From Pseudoroseicyclus_A sp041714655 (lineage in GTDB: Bacteria > Pseudomonadota > Alphaproteobacteria > Rhodobacterales > Rhodobacteraceae): a DNA stretch of 64,000 nt. Of this stretch, positions 40,900 through 49,951 are shown piece after piece. Location of the stretch: NCBI RefSeq assembly GCF_041714655.1, contig NZ_CP168219.1:1364001-1428000 (forward strand), written 5' to 3'. Position 1 is the stretch's first letter. Each line of letters begins with the position of its first letter. The notes beneath the pieces were generated by a model. That model saw nothing but the letters and a program-made list of their open reading frames with translations. It was not told the DNA's origin and did no database searches. The position numbers were made by a program, and so were the translations under genes.

Positions 40900-41985
40900 A
40901 TGGACCGTCGGTCATTCATCAGAACGGGCGCCATTGGCGGCGCCGGTGCCGCCGCCTCCGCACTGGCCGCGCCGGCCTATGCGCAGGGCAACCGCACGCT
41001 CACAATGGTCACGTCGGTGCCGGACGGCTTTGCCGTCTTCGACGATGCCGCCGTCTACCTCGCCAATGCCATCACCGAGATGACCGATGGCCAGATCACC
41101 ATCGACAAGCGCCCCGCCGGCAGCCTCGTCGGCGCCTTCGAGGTGTTCGACGCCGTCTCGTCCGGTCAGGCCGACATGTATCACTCGGCGGATTACTACT
41201 TCATCAACCAGCACCCGGGGTACGCCTACTTCACCGCGGTGCCCTTCGGCGGCACCGCGCAGGAGGTGATGAACTGGTACATGCACGACGGCGGGCGCGA
41301 TCTGCATGACGAGCTCGGCCAGATCTTCGGCATCAAGAGCTTCCTCGCCGGCAACACCGGCATGCAGCCCGGCGGCTGGTTCAACAAGGAGATCAACTCC
41401 GCGGAGGACCTGCAGGGCCTGAAGTTCCGCATGCCCGGCCTCGGCGGCCAGGCGCTCGGCCTCACCGGCGCCTCGGTGCAGAACGTGCCGGGCGGTGAGA
41501 TCTATCAGGCGCTCTCGTCCGGCGCCATCGACGGCGCCGAGTGGATCGGCCCCTTCGCCGACGAGCGGCTCGGCCTGCAGGAGGTCTGCGAGTTCTACTA
41601 CACCTCCGGCTTCCACGAGCCGGGCTCGGCACTCTCGGCCGCCATGAACCTCGACGTCTGGGAGAGCCTGACGCCCGCGCAGCAGGCCATCGTCGAGCAG
41701 GCCTCGGTCGCCACCCACTCGTGGAACCTCGCGCAGAGCTACGCCAACAACGGCGCGGCGCTCGACCGGCTCCAGCAGGGCGGCACCAAGCTGATGACCT
41801 TCCCCGACGATGTCTGGGAAGCCTTCGGCACCGCCTCGTCCCAGGCGCTGGACGACTACATGGACGACGAGCTCTACGCGCAGATCCGCGAGAGCTTCGA
41901 GGCCTCCATGCGCAAGTCCTCGCGCTGGCAGACGGTGGCGGAAGACGCCTACCGCCAGCAGCGCGACCGTATCCTCGGCATGTAA
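40900..41985 (+). CDS. TRAP transporter substrate-binding protein, DctP family
   Basis: A 361-residue periplasmic receptor with a twin-arginine-type signal (MDRRSFIRTGAIGGAGA, cleavage after YAQ near residue 29). The body has the DctP fold: a lobe ending in PAGSLVGAFEVFDAVSSGQ, then GGEIYQALSSGAIDGAEW with the conserved ligand region. It resembles receptors for 2-oxoacids such as TakP, but the ligand is not certain. A strong hairpin separates it from the permease genes, which would favour high receptor expression. Confidence 0.92.
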   Translation: MDRRSFIRTGAIGGAGAAASALAAPAYAQGNRTLTMVTSVPDGFAVFDDAAVYLANAITEMTDGQITIDKRPAGSLVGAFEVFDAVSSGQADMYHSADYYFINQHPGYAYFTAVPFGGTAQEVMNWYMHDGGRDLHDELGQIFGIKSFLAGNTGMQPGGWFNKEINSAEDLQGLKFRMPGLGGQALGLTGASVQNVPGGEIYQALSSGAIDGAEWIGPFADERLGLQEVCEFYYTSGFHEPGSALSAAMNLDVWESLTPAQQAIVEQASVATHSWNLAQSYANNGAALDRLQQGGTKLMTFPDDVWEAFGTASSQALDDYMDDELYAQIRESFEASMRKSSRWQTVAEDAYRQQRDRILGM

Positions 41986-41992
41986 GCCGGGC

Positions 41993-42020
41993 GGCCGGGC
42001 CCCCACACCGGGGCCCGGCC
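41993..42020 (+). terminator. Intercistronic hairpin after the TRAP receptor gene
   Basis: GGCCGGGCCCC and GGGGCCCGGCC form an 11-bp perfect stem with a 6-nt loop, 8 bp after the receptor stop. Without a T-run it more likely stabilises the upstream mRNA or attenuates than fully terminates. Confidence 0.6.
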
Positions 42021-42087
42021 ATGCAGGGACCGGCCGCCAAGCGCCGGATGAGGGCTCCGCCACGAAGGGCCCGGGGAGGGGATAGGC

Positions 42088-43041
42088 ATGAATCTGGTGG
42101 AAAGCTGGGGCGGCAACCCCATCGGCTGGCTCATTGCCAACATCATCGAAGGCGTGCCGAACCTCTTTCTCGCGATCTTCCACTGGCGGAGCTGGCTCGA
42201 CTGGCTGAGCTGGCAGGGCACGGCGGAGGACAAGGAGAGCGTCCTGCGCTTCATCTATTACGGCGCCTCGGTGGAGCTCTTCTTCGTGCTCTTCGACCTC
42301 GTCGTGATCCTCACGATCCTCGGCATCGTCTTTCCGCGCATGATGTGGGCCATGGTCCGGGGGCTCGAGGCCTTCGGCAACGGCGTGGGCCGCGTCTTCG
42401 CCTGGGCCGGCTTCCTGATGGTCATGCAGCAGGTCGTCATCATCTTCATGCAGCGCGTCTTCGCGGTCTCGCAGCTCTCCTTCGGCTTCGGGATGACCTT
42501 CACCAAGGATGTCTCCTGGTGGTCGGAGGAGCTGAAGTTCTACAACGCCATGGTCGTGACGCTCTGCCTTGCCTACACCTTCATCCAGGGGGGGCAGGTG
42601 CGGGTCGACCTCGTCTATGCCGCCGTCCGCCACCGCACCAAGCGCGCCATCGACATGTTCGGCTCGCTCTTCTTCATGATCCCGGCCGCTACGCTCATCT
42701 GGATCTACGCCTGGTTCTTCCAGTGGCGGCACCTGATCGTGCCCAACACCTCGGCCTCCGACACACTGGAGCGGCTCCTGCCCAAGGCCCGCGCCATGCG
42801 CTGGAGCGTCGAGACGATCGGCTTCAGCCCCAACGGCTTCAACGCCTATTTCCTCTTCAAGACGCTGCTCCTCGTGATGACCGCGATGATCGTGGTGCAG
42901 GCCGTCGCCTTCTTCTGGCGGAACGTCCTGGAGTTCCGCGAGGGCGAGGCCTCGGCGGACAAGTATCTCGACAAGGACGTACTGGACGGGGCGGAGGCCG
43001 AGATGGCCCATGCCGGCCACGCCAGCCATACGGAAGTCTAA
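42088..43041 (+). CDS. TRAP transporter small permease subunit (DctQ), enlarged
   Basis: The 317-residue membrane protein has at least four predicted helices, including LFFVLFDLVVILTILGIVF and the FIQGGQVRVDLVY segment typical of DctQ. Usual DctQ proteins are near 160-200 residues; this one has extra N-terminal and C-terminal hydrophobic parts. It stands 4 bp before the large permease gene. Confidence 0.85.
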   Translation: MNLVESWGGNPIGWLIANIIEGVPNLFLAIFHWRSWLDWLSWQGTAEDKESVLRFIYYGASVELFFVLFDLVVILTILGIVFPRMMWAMVRGLEAFGNGVGRVFAWAGFLMVMQQVVIIFMQRVFAVSQLSFGFGMTFTKDVSWWSEELKFYNAMVVTLCLAYTFIQGGQVRVDLVYAAVRHRTKRAIDMFGSLFFMIPAATLIWIYAWFFQWRHLIVPNTSASDTLERLLPKARAMRWSVETIGFSPNGFNAYFLFKTLLLVMTAMIVVQAVAFFWRNVLEFREGEASADKYLDKDVLDGAEAEMAHAGHASHTEV

Positions 43042-43045
43042 GCCC

Positions 43046-45400
43046 ATGCTCTTCGGTCTCGACGGCGTCGAACTCGGCCTGATCATCGTCTTCCTGACGC
43101 TCTTCGGCGCCATCCTCTCCGGCTTCCCGGTGGCCTTCGCGCTCGCCGGGGCGGGGGTCATCTCCTTCGGGATCATCGCCCTGCTCGATGGCGGCGGGCT
43201 TCTCGTCCACCAGGCCATCGACACCTCGTCGGAGGCCTATCGCGAGCTGACCGCCACGGGTGTGAGGCCCGATGCGATCTCGGTCTTCCGATATCCCGAG
43301 CTGCCCCGGATGGAGGTGCCGCTCTTCCCCGAGGGCTGGGAGCAGGCGCTCGACCGCAATCTCGGCTTCATCGTCAACCGCATCAACGAGCGGGTGCTGG
43401 CCGGGCAGTCCATCGAGACGCTGCTCGCCGTCCTCATGTTCGTCATGATGGGTATCACGCTGGAGCGGAGCCGCATCGCCGATGACCTCCTGACCACCAT
43501 GGCGCGGGTCTTCGGGCCGCTGCCGGGCGGGCTCGCCGTCTCCATCGTCGTCGTCGGCGCCTTCCTTGCCGCCTCCACCGGCATCGTCGGCGCGACCGTG
43601 GTGACCATGGGCCTTCTCGCCCTGCCGACCATGCTGAAGAACGGCTATTCGCCGGAGCTCGCCACCGGCGTCATCTCCGCCTCCGGCACGCTCGGGCAGA
43701 TCATCCCGCCCTCCATCGTCATCGTGCTGCTCGGCACGCTGGCGGGAGACATCTATTCCACGGCGCAGGAGAACCGCGCCCAGCTCGCCGGCTGCACCGA
43801 TGCGCTGACCTATCTCGGCAAGCCCGCCGTCGTCTCGGTCGGCACGCTCTTCCAGGCGGCGATGCTGCCGGGGATCCTTCTGGCGCTGCTCTATGCCGGC
43901 TATGCCTTCGGCTATGCGCTCCTCAACCCCAAGAAGGCGCCCGCCGTGGCGCTCTCTTCGGGGGAGGGGGGCCAGATCTCCACCCGCGGCGAGAAGCTCA
44001 CCTGGTTCCTCGGCGTGCCGCTGGTGCTGGTGGTGGCGCTGGTGGCGGCCGTCGAGGGCGGCGTGATCGGGGCGCAGAACGTCACCGCGCCGACCTATAC
44101 CGCCGGCCCGCCGCAGGCGTCGCTCCGCACCAACGTGGGCGAGGAGTGCCAGGCGGCGATGATCGAGCTCCATGGCCAGCGCGCCTGGGATCGCGCTGTC
44201 GCCCAGCAGGAGGACATCATCGCCGGCGCCTACGAGCCCGCTCGCCCCCTGACGGACGAGGAGCGCGCCGAGGCCCGTGCGGCGCTCGTCGCCAATGCCG
44301 CCCCCATCGGCACGGGGATCGGCATGACGGCACTCCTCTTCGCCATCGCCTTCGCCATCGCCCGGGGCGTCGCGCCCATGGCGCCGCCCCTGCGGCTGGT
44401 GGTCGGCGGGGCGGGGATCGTGCTCCTCCTCATCGCTGATGCGGCGCTGGCGCCGCCGGCGATGGGGCCGGCAAGCCGGACGCTGCTCTTCGCGATCCCG
44501 CTCCTCATGATGCTCTGGGGCATGGCCGGGGCCGTGCGGATGATGGCGACTTCGGAGATCCTCCGCGTCGTCTTCCCGCCGCTGGTGCTGATCGTCGCCG
44601 TCCTCGGCTCGATCCTCGGCGGCATCACCAACCCGACGCCCGCCGCCGCCCTGGGCGCCGCCGGTGCCATCATGCTGGCGGCCTACCGCCGGCTCCGGGA
44701 ACAGGGGCAATCGGGCGGCGTGGTCATCTGGGCCACCGGCGCCATCGTCCTGATGCTGCTGACGGGGATCAACTTCGACCTGCGGATCGGCCTCGCCGAG
44801 GTCGGCTTCAGCAACTGGCTGGCCTTCCTGATCGCGCTCGCGGCCTTCCTCTTCGCGATGTTCGGGCTTTTCTATTCCTGCTGGGTGCTGCTGCGCGGCC
44901 GCATCCTCGGGCCCGTCGTGCGCGAGACGGCGAAGGTCACCTCGATGGTCTTCACCATCCTCATCGGCAGCCAGGTGCTGAACCTCGTCATCATCTCCTT
45001 CGGCGGGGAGCATTACATCCAGGATTTCCTGCGCTCGTTCGACAACGAATGGACGGTGTTCCTCCTGGTGATGCTCGTCCTCTTCCTCCTCGGCTTCGTG
45101 CTCGACTTCCTCGAGATCATCTACATCGTCGTGCCGATCGTCGGCCCGGTGATATACGGCGGCACGCTGGAGCCGGCCTGGGTGACGATCATGATCGCGG
45201 TGAACCTGCAGACGAGCTTCCTGACGCCGCCCTTCGGCTTCGCGCTCTTCTACCTGCGGGGGGTGGCGCCGCCCTCCGTCACGACGGGGCACATCTACCG
45301 GGGCGTCGCGCCCTTCGTGCTGATCCAGGTGGGGGCGCTGGTGCTGCTGGCCCTCTTCCCGGGCGTCGTGACCATCGTGCCGTCGCTCCTGGGGCACTGA
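43046..45400 (+). CDS. TRAP transporter large permease subunit (DctM), enlarged
   Basis: DctM moves substrate with a sodium gradient. At 784 residues this is far longer than the usual 425-450. DctM landmarks are split: GFPVAFALAGAGVI near the start, ASTGIVGATVVTMGLLALP and GTLGQIIPPSIVIVLLG in the first third, GGITNPTPAAALGAAGA past residue 520, and FLDFLEIIYIVVPI with TPPFGFALFYLRG at the end. A loop of about 80 residues lies after helix 1, and roughly 200 residues with several extra helices are inserted near 300-500. Confidence 0.88.
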   Translation: MLFGLDGVELGLIIVFLTLFGAILSGFPVAFALAGAGVISFGIIALLDGGGLLVHQAIDTSSEAYRELTATGVRPDAISVFRYPELPRMEVPLFPEGWEQALDRNLGFIVNRINERVLAGQSIETLLAVLMFVMMGITLERSRIADDLLTTMARVFGPLPGGLAVSIVVVGAFLAASTGIVGATVVTMGLLALPTMLKNGYSPELATGVISASGTLGQIIPPSIVIVLLGTLAGDIYSTAQENRAQLAGCTDALTYLGKPAVVSVGTLFQAAMLPGILLALLYAGYAFGYALLNPKKAPAVALSSGEGGQISTRGEKLTWFLGVPLVLVVALVAAVEGGVIGAQNVTAPTYTAGPPQASLRTNVGEECQAAMIELHGQRAWDRAVAQQEDIIAGAYEPARPLTDEERAEARAALVANAAPIGTGIGMTALLFAIAFAIARGVAPMAPPLRLVVGGAGIVLLLIADAALAPPAMGPASRTLLFAIPLLMMLWGMAGAVRMMATSEILRVVFPPLVLIVAVLGSILGGITNPTPAAALGAAGAIMLAAYRRLREQGQSGGVVIWATGAIVLMLLTGINFDLRIGLAEVGFSNWLAFLIALAAFLFAMFGLFYSCWVLLRGRILGPVVRETAKVTSMVFTILIGSQVLNLVIISFGGEHYIQDFLRSFDNEWTVFLLVMLVLFLLGFVLDFLEIIYIVVPIVGPVIYGGTLEPAWVTIMIAVNLQTSFLTPPFGFALFYLRGVAPPSVTTGHIYRGVAPFVLIQVGALVLLALFPGVVTIVPSLLGH

Positions 45401-45515
45401 AAGGGGCGCTCGGGCGGCCCTTTGCTCTGACATGGGGGTGAAGGTGCTTCGTTCAAGAATGGCTTGAGCCCCCGGCGGCGCCTAGGATGGCCCGCCAGAA
45501 GCGGGAGGGCGCGGC

Positions 45516-45926
45516 ATGGATGCAGCGGACGACAAGGCCCCGGACGGCAGCCCGTTCTACCACGGCACGCGGGCGGAACTGCCCATCGGAGCGCTCCTCA
45601 CCCCCGGGCGGCCCTCGAACATCCGGCCCGAGATCGTGATGCGGCACATCTATTTCACTGCGCTGACGAGCACCGCCGCGCTGGCCGCCTGCCTCTGCCC
45701 GGGCGAGGGGCGCCCGCGCGTCTATCTGGTGGCGCCGACCGGAGCCTTCGAGGACGACCCGAACGTGACGGACAAGAAATTCCACGGCAATCCGACCCGC
45801 TCCTACCGGAGCGGCGCGCCCCTGCGCATCCTCGGCGAGGCGGAAGGCTGGACCCCCCTGACGCAAGAGGAGATCGCGGCCTGGCGCGCCCGGATTGCGG
45901 CGTCGGACGGGGCGATCCTGAACTGA
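45516..45926 (+). CDS. arr: Rifampin ADP-ribosyltransferase (Arr)
   Basis: Arr transfers ADP-ribose from NAD+ to rifamycins and inactivates them. The 136-residue protein matches the family closely: FYHGT with His16, HIYFTAL with Tyr46, and FEDDPN with Asp81. The spacing of 30 and 35 residues is the same as His19/Tyr49/Asp84 in mycobacterial Arr. It is a single chromosomal gene with no mobile element around it, so it is probably intrinsic. Confidence 0.92.
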   Translation: MDAADDKAPDGSPFYHGTRAELPIGALLTPGRPSNIRPEIVMRHIYFTALTSTAALAACLCPGEGRPRVYLVAPTGAFEDDPNVTDKKFHGNPTRSYRSGAPLRILGEAEGWTPLTQEEIAAWRARIAASDGAILN

Positions 45927-45984
45927 CTTCGATCACGGAATATTACACTTCGCCAAGGCGCTTCGCCGCCGCTAGGCTCCGCCC

Positions 45985-46491
45985 ATGGCTTATGATTACG
46001 ACGCCCTCTACGCCGCCACCCCCGACGCGCTCGGCCCGCCGACCGAGGTGATCGCCAAACATGCGGCCCGCATCAAGGCGCCCGGGATGCGGGCGCTCGA
46101 CCTCGGCTGCGGGCAGGGGCGGGATGCGCTGATGCTGGCGCGGCTGGGGCTCACTGTCCACGGCATCGACAGCTCGCCCGCCGGCATCGCCGCGATGCTG
46201 GCAGCGGCGGAGGCGGAGGGGCTCGCCGTCACCGGCGAGGTGGCCGACCTTTCGGACTACACGCCGGGTGCGCCGGTGGATCTGATGCTCTTCGACAGGG
46301 TGCTGCACATGCTGCCCGAGGCGCCTCGCCACGCGGCGCTGGCCCGGCTCCTGCCCTTCGTGGCGCCCGGCGGGCATCTGATGATCGCCGACGAGACGTC
46401 CAACATGGCGGGGCTTCGGGAGATTGCCGCGACCCTCGATTGGGAGGAGCTGCTCGCCCGGAAAGGCTACCTCTTCCTTCGCCGGATCTGA
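45985..46491 (+). CDS. Class I SAM-dependent methyltransferase
   Basis: A 168-residue protein with the SAM-binding motif ALDLGCGQGRDALMLARLG near residue 37, the acidic GIDSS at the end of strand 2, and a post-I segment VDLMLFDRVLHMLP. It resembles small TehB-like methyltransferases; the substrate is unknown. It starts 58 bp after arr. Confidence 0.85.
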   Translation: MAYDYDALYAATPDALGPPTEVIAKHAARIKAPGMRALDLGCGQGRDALMLARLGLTVHGIDSSPAGIAAMLAAAEAEGLAVTGEVADLSDYTPGAPVDLMLFDRVLHMLPEAPRHAALARLLPFVAPGGHLMIADETSNMAGLREIAATLDWEELLARKGYLFLRRI

Positions 46492-46503
46492 GCGCTGGGA
46501 TCA

Positions 46504-46556
46504 AAGAATTTTCGCAGAAAATTCTTAGGCAAAGAATTTTCCTCGAAAATTCTTTG
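46504..46556. terminator. Bidirectional double hairpin of AAGAATTTTC repeats
   Basis: Two adjacent AT-rich hairpins: AAGAATTTT/AAAATTCTT (46504-46526) and a 12-bp perfect stem CAAAGAATTTTC/GAAAATTCTTTG (46530-46556). They lie between the convergent methyltransferase and bpt genes. A related hairpin is at 50605-50629. Confidence 0.7.
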
Positions 46557-46559
46557 GCC

Positions 46560-47384
46560 CTACCGCCGCCGCGGCGCCGGGTGGCTGTCGGGGAGCTGGA
46601 TGCGCGCCACCTGCTCGGCGATGGGCGCGACCGAGAGCGGATGCGTCTCGGCCTTGTGCTCCTCGGGGTCGGTCAGAAGCTGCCACTTGCCGCGGGCATA
46701 GACCTCGAGCCCCTTGTAGCGCGCCTTGTAGCCCATCTTCGGCGAGCCGGGCACCCAATAGCCGAGGTAGACGTAAGGAAGCCCCATGTCGCGGGCGATC
46801 TCGACATGATCGAGGATCATGTAATTGCCGAGCGAGAGATCCTCGTACGCGGGATCGAAGAAGGAATAGACCATCGAGAGCCCGTCATCGAGCAGGTCCG
46901 TCAGGCAGGCGGCGCGGAGCGGCTGGCCGGAGGGCGCATATTCGATGAGCCGCGAGCGGATGGGCGTTTCCTCGATCATCGCCGAGAACTCGAAGATATC
47001 CATGTCGGCCATGCCGCCATCGGCATGGCGGGCGTCCAGATACTTGCGGAAGAGCTCGTATTGCGCGTCGGTCGCCCAGGGCGAGGTCGCGCGGCGGCGC
47101 AGCTCCTCGTTGCGCTTCTGGACGCGGCGCTGGCTCTTCGACGGCGCGAAGGCCGAGACGCGGATCCGCGCCGAGAGGCAGGCCGTGCAATCGGCGCAGG
47201 TCGGCCGGTAGAGCACGTTCTGCGACCGGCGAAAGCCCTGCTTGGACAGCGCGTCGTTGAGCCGTTCGGCATCCTCGCCCTGCAGCGCCGTGAACAGCTT
47301 CCGCTCCATCCGGCCGGCCAGATAGGGGCAGGGCTGCGGCGCCGTCACATAGAACTGGGGCGCGATGGGCAGGGAATGGCGCAT
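46560..47384 (-). CDS. bpt: Aspartate/glutamate leucyltransferase (Bpt)
   Basis: Bpt attaches leucine to proteins with N-terminal Asp or Glu and so marks them for ClpS/ClpAP. The 274 residues have the N-terminal cysteine motif CADCTAC near residue 62 with RPTC before it, and the C-terminal ATE domain with DIFEFSAMIE, LSMVYSFFDP, SLGNYMILDHVEIA and YLGYWVPG. Length is normal for the bacterial family. Confidence 0.95.
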   Translation of the reverse strand: MRHSLPIAPQFYVTAPQPCPYLAGRMERKLFTALQGEDAERLNDALSKQGFRRSQNVLYRPTCADCTACLSARIRVSAFAPSKSQRRVQKRNEELRRRATSPWATDAQYELFRKYLDARHADGGMADMDIFEFSAMIEETPIRSRLIEYAPSGQPLRAACLTDLLDDGLSMVYSFFDPAYEDLSLGNYMILDHVEIARDMGLPYVYLGYWVPGSPKMGYKARYKGLEVYARGKWQLLTDPEEHKAETHPLSVAPIAEQVARIQLPDSHPAPRRR

Positions 47385-47596
47385 GGGTCAGGCGGGCTCG
47401 GGCGTTGCTGCGGACGGGGTGAGTGGGAAACGTCTCGCGCCCGGAGCCTAGCAATGCCGCCCGCCGCCGCCAAGCCCCGGCCGCCCCCGCCATTTTGGGG
47501 GAGGCGGCGGGGCGCGCATGACGGTGCGGGAGGGGGTGGGGCGGGCCTGAGCCCGCCGCGCCGGTGGGGGGTGCCTGGTCCGGGTTGGAGGCCCTC

Positions 47597-47620
47597 GGTG
47601 GGTTGAAAACCCACCCTACC
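47597..47620. repeat. Copy of the GGTGGGTT/AACCCACC terminal repeat
   Basis: GGTGGGTT-GAA-AACCCACC followed by CTACC forms a short hairpin in the 269-bp gap between the bpt and RDD genes. It matches the terminal repeat of the foldback element at 29643 and 29888. Confidence 0.55.
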
Positions 47621-47653
47621 TGCGGCCGTGGCGTGCCCGCCCGGCGACCCAGA

Positions 47654-48103
47654 TCAGGCCGGGCGGTTGATCGCCGCCGTGCCGATGAGGTGGTCGGTGA
47701 GGCCCTGCTTGCGGTCGGTGGCGATCATGAGCACCACCGAGATGAGCTGGAGTGGCGCGGCCGCCACCGAGACGAGATAGCCGAGCGTATGCACGGCCGC
47801 CGTGCCGGTGGACATCCGCCCGCCGTCGGCCTCGCGGAGCTGGATGCCCCAGAAGGCCATGCCCGGCGTCGCCGAGAAGGCGGCGATCGTCAGCCAGCGG
47901 TAGAAGAACGACACGCCCATCCAGAGCGCCCCGAAGAAGAAGATCCCGACGAAGGCGGTGAAGGGCAGCGCCAGGCAGGACAGGAGCAGCGTGGCGATGC
48001 CGTCACCGATCCACGCGAGCAGGCGCCGGCCGTTGACGCCGGCATAGAAGTCCGGGCGGCGGGCCGGGTCGGGGAGGGCGGCGGTATAGCTCTGGTCGGT
48101 CAT
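47654..48103 (-). CDS. RDD-family membrane protein
   Basis: A 149-residue protein with the RDD pattern: GRRLLAWIGDGIATLLL in helix 1, a central helix FGALWMGVSFFYRWL, ATPGMAFWGIQL, and DRKQGLTDHLIGT at the end. RDD proteins are proposed transporters, but activity is not established. The ATG at 48103 was preferred over 48124, as it gives the shorter normal start. Confidence 0.85.
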   Translation of the reverse strand: MTDQSYTAALPDPARRPDFYAGVNGRRLLAWIGDGIATLLLSCLALPFTAFVGIFFFGALWMGVSFFYRWLTIAAFSATPGMAFWGIQLREADGGRMSTGTAAVHTLGYLVSVAAAPLQLISVVLMIATDRKQGLTDHLIGTAAINRPA

Positions 48104-48205
48104 GTCCCTGATGTCTCTTCGCAAAGGGTGGTGCCGGGCCCTCTGGCGGGCCGGCGAAGGGGGGAGGGCGCCCGGGCGCCCGCATCGGGGCGCCCGGGCT
48201 TTAGG

Positions 48206-49306
48206 TCAGGCGCGCTGGGCGCTGCCGGCCTGCCAGTCGGCATCGCTGCCGGCATCCCGGGGCTGGAGCGCGTCGCGCGGGGGCTCGTCGGCACTGATGG
48301 GGCCGGCCGCGCCGGAGACCTCCTCGGCCTCCTCGATCTCGCTCATCAGCGCCACGCGGGGGGCGGCGGGGACGGGCGGCACCTCGATCACCTCGCCGTC
48401 GCGCATATGCGGCGTCTGGGGCGTCTGGGGCGGCTCGGGCCGGCGGAAGGCGGCGATGGCCAGGGGCGAGGCGGCGGCGCGGCGGTTGGCGGCGGCGCGG
48501 GCGGCCCGCGCCTCCATGAAGTCGTCGAATTCCGACTGGTCCTTGGCGGCGCGGAGCCGGCCGAGGAAATCCTCGAAGCTGCGCTGCTCGTCCTCGAGCC
48601 GGCGCATCATGTCGTCGCGATAGGCGTCGAAGCTGGCATTGCCGGAGGGGCGTGGGCGCGGCCCCGGTTCGGCCTCGGGCGCCACATCGGCCACATCCGC
48701 CGGCGCACCGCCGAAATCGAGCGTCTGGAAGCCCTGCCAGATCAGCACGATGGCGATGGCGAGGCCCGCCCAAGTCTCCATCGAGAAGGCGACGGCGGTG
48801 GTGACGATGCCGTAGCCCGTGAAGAAGATCAGCGAGAGCACCTTCAGCGAGAGCTCGCGATGCGGCCCGAAGAAGCCGCCCTGTCCCATCTTCCAGGCGA
48901 TGACCATGGCCAGCGCCAGGCCGGCCGGCCAGAAGGCCACGAAGGCGAGGATGGTGGCGATGAGCGCGAAGGCGGAGAAGAAGATGAGCGAGAGGACCTT
49001 CAGCGGGAAGGCGCCCTCTGCCTCGGGGGAACGGTTGGATCGGGGCATGTCATGACTTTCCTGGAAATATCTGTGCGGGGCGGTGCGGCGCTCCTCGCGC
49101 CAGTCGCGGTATTCGGCCTTGGCGTTGCGGCGGGCGGCCTTGGCGGCACGGCGCATCTCGCGTTTCGCATCCTTCGCGAACGTCTTCGCCTCGCGGGCCA
49201 ATGCCCGCGCCTTGTCACGGCGTTCCCTGCGGGAGGGGCGGGTATAGGGGCCGGAGGCGGAGCCGTCCGGGTCCTGGGTCCAGTCCTTGTACATCCGGTC
49301 CTCCAT
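48206..49306 (-). CDS. Extended DUF2852-type membrane protein (366 aa)
   Basis: The protein starts with a very basic Arg/Lys/Ala helix (residues 22-80) that could bind nucleic acid or membrane lipid. Two hydrophobic hairpins follow (about 100-140 and 150-190). The RPSGNASFDAYRDDMMRR and EDEQRSFEDFLGRLR segments are shared with the neighbouring DUF2852 protein, and a long Pro/Ala/Glu tail ends it. It is a longer paralogue of the next gene, 109 bp away. The start is uncertain; a Met at residue 87 (MPRSNRSPEAEG) is an alternative. Confidence 0.75.
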   Translation of the reverse strand: MEDRMYKDWTQDPDGSASGPYTRPSRRERRDKARALAREAKTFAKDAKREMRRAAKAARRNAKAEYRDWREERRTAPHRYFQESHDMPRSNRSPEAEGAFPLKVLSLIFFSAFALIATILAFVAFWPAGLALAMVIAWKMGQGGFFGPHRELSLKVLSLIFFTGYGIVTTAVAFSMETWAGLAIAIVLIWQGFQTLDFGGAPADVADVAPEAEPGPRPRPSGNASFDAYRDDMMRRLEDEQRSFEDFLGRLRAAKDQSEFDDFMEARAARAAANRRAAASPLAIAAFRRPEPPQTPQTPHMRDGEVIEVPPVPAAPRVALMSEIEEAEEVSGAAGPISADEPPRDALQPRDAGSDADWQAGSAQRA

Positions 49307-49415
49307 CTCGGGAGATCATCTGTCGGGGGCGGCCGGGGGCCGCGGGGCCCGGGGGGTGAACGGGGGAGGGGAAAGGTCCCCCGGGCCGGCGCATGGCCGG
49401 CCCGGAGTGTTGGTC

Positions 49416-49928
49416 TCAGTAGCCGCCTTGCGGGCCCTGGTTCTGCGAGGGCTGATAGCCCTGGGACTGCGGCTCGGGGGCGCGGTCGTCATCGGCCGTG
49501 CGGCGGGCGCGCTCGTCCATGAACTGGTCGAACTCCGACTTGTCCTTGGCTTCGCGCAGGCGCTCGAGGAATTCCTCGAAGGCGCGCTGCTCGTCCTCGA
49601 GCCGGCGCAGCATGTCGGCCTTGTAGCTGTCGAAGGCCTGGTTGCCGGAGGGGCGCATCGCCGCGCGGGCGGCGTGCATCGGGTGACGGTGGCCGTGCAT
49701 CGCGCTGCGATCCCAGCCGCGGTTGCAGGATTTGCTGAACATGCGTTTGCTCCAGATCATGTAGGCGAGGATGGCCAGCCCGATGGGCCAGAAGATGACG
49801 AAGCCGAGGACCATGGCGGCGATCCAGGCGCCCTTGCCCTTCTCGTCGAGCCAGGCTTCGGACTTGGCGAACCAGGACTGGTGGGCCTCGCCGGAGGGGC
49901 GGGGCGGGGTGACGTCGGTGGTACTCAT
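49416..49928 (-). CDS. DUF2852 membrane protein
   Basis: A 170-residue protein with one hydrophobic segment WIAAMVLGFVIFWPIGLAI (residues 34-52), a basic stretch, and RPSGNQAFDSYKADMLRR continuing into a charged helix with EDEQRAFEEFLERLREAKD. This is the DUF2852 pattern, conserved in alphaproteobacteria without known function. GAGGAG six bases before the ATG at 49928 supports the start. Two operator-like palindromes lie upstream. Confidence 0.88.
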   Translation of the reverse strand: MSTTDVTPPRPSGEAHQSWFAKSEAWLDEKGKGAWIAAMVLGFVIFWPIGLAILAYMIWSKRMFSKSCNRGWDRSAMHGHRHPMHAARAAMRPSGNQAFDSYKADMLRRLEDEQRAFEEFLERLREAKDKSEFDQFMDERARRTADDDRAPEPQSQGYQPSQNQGPQGGY

Positions 49929-49951
49929 GTGTCGCTCCTCTTGGGATGAGA

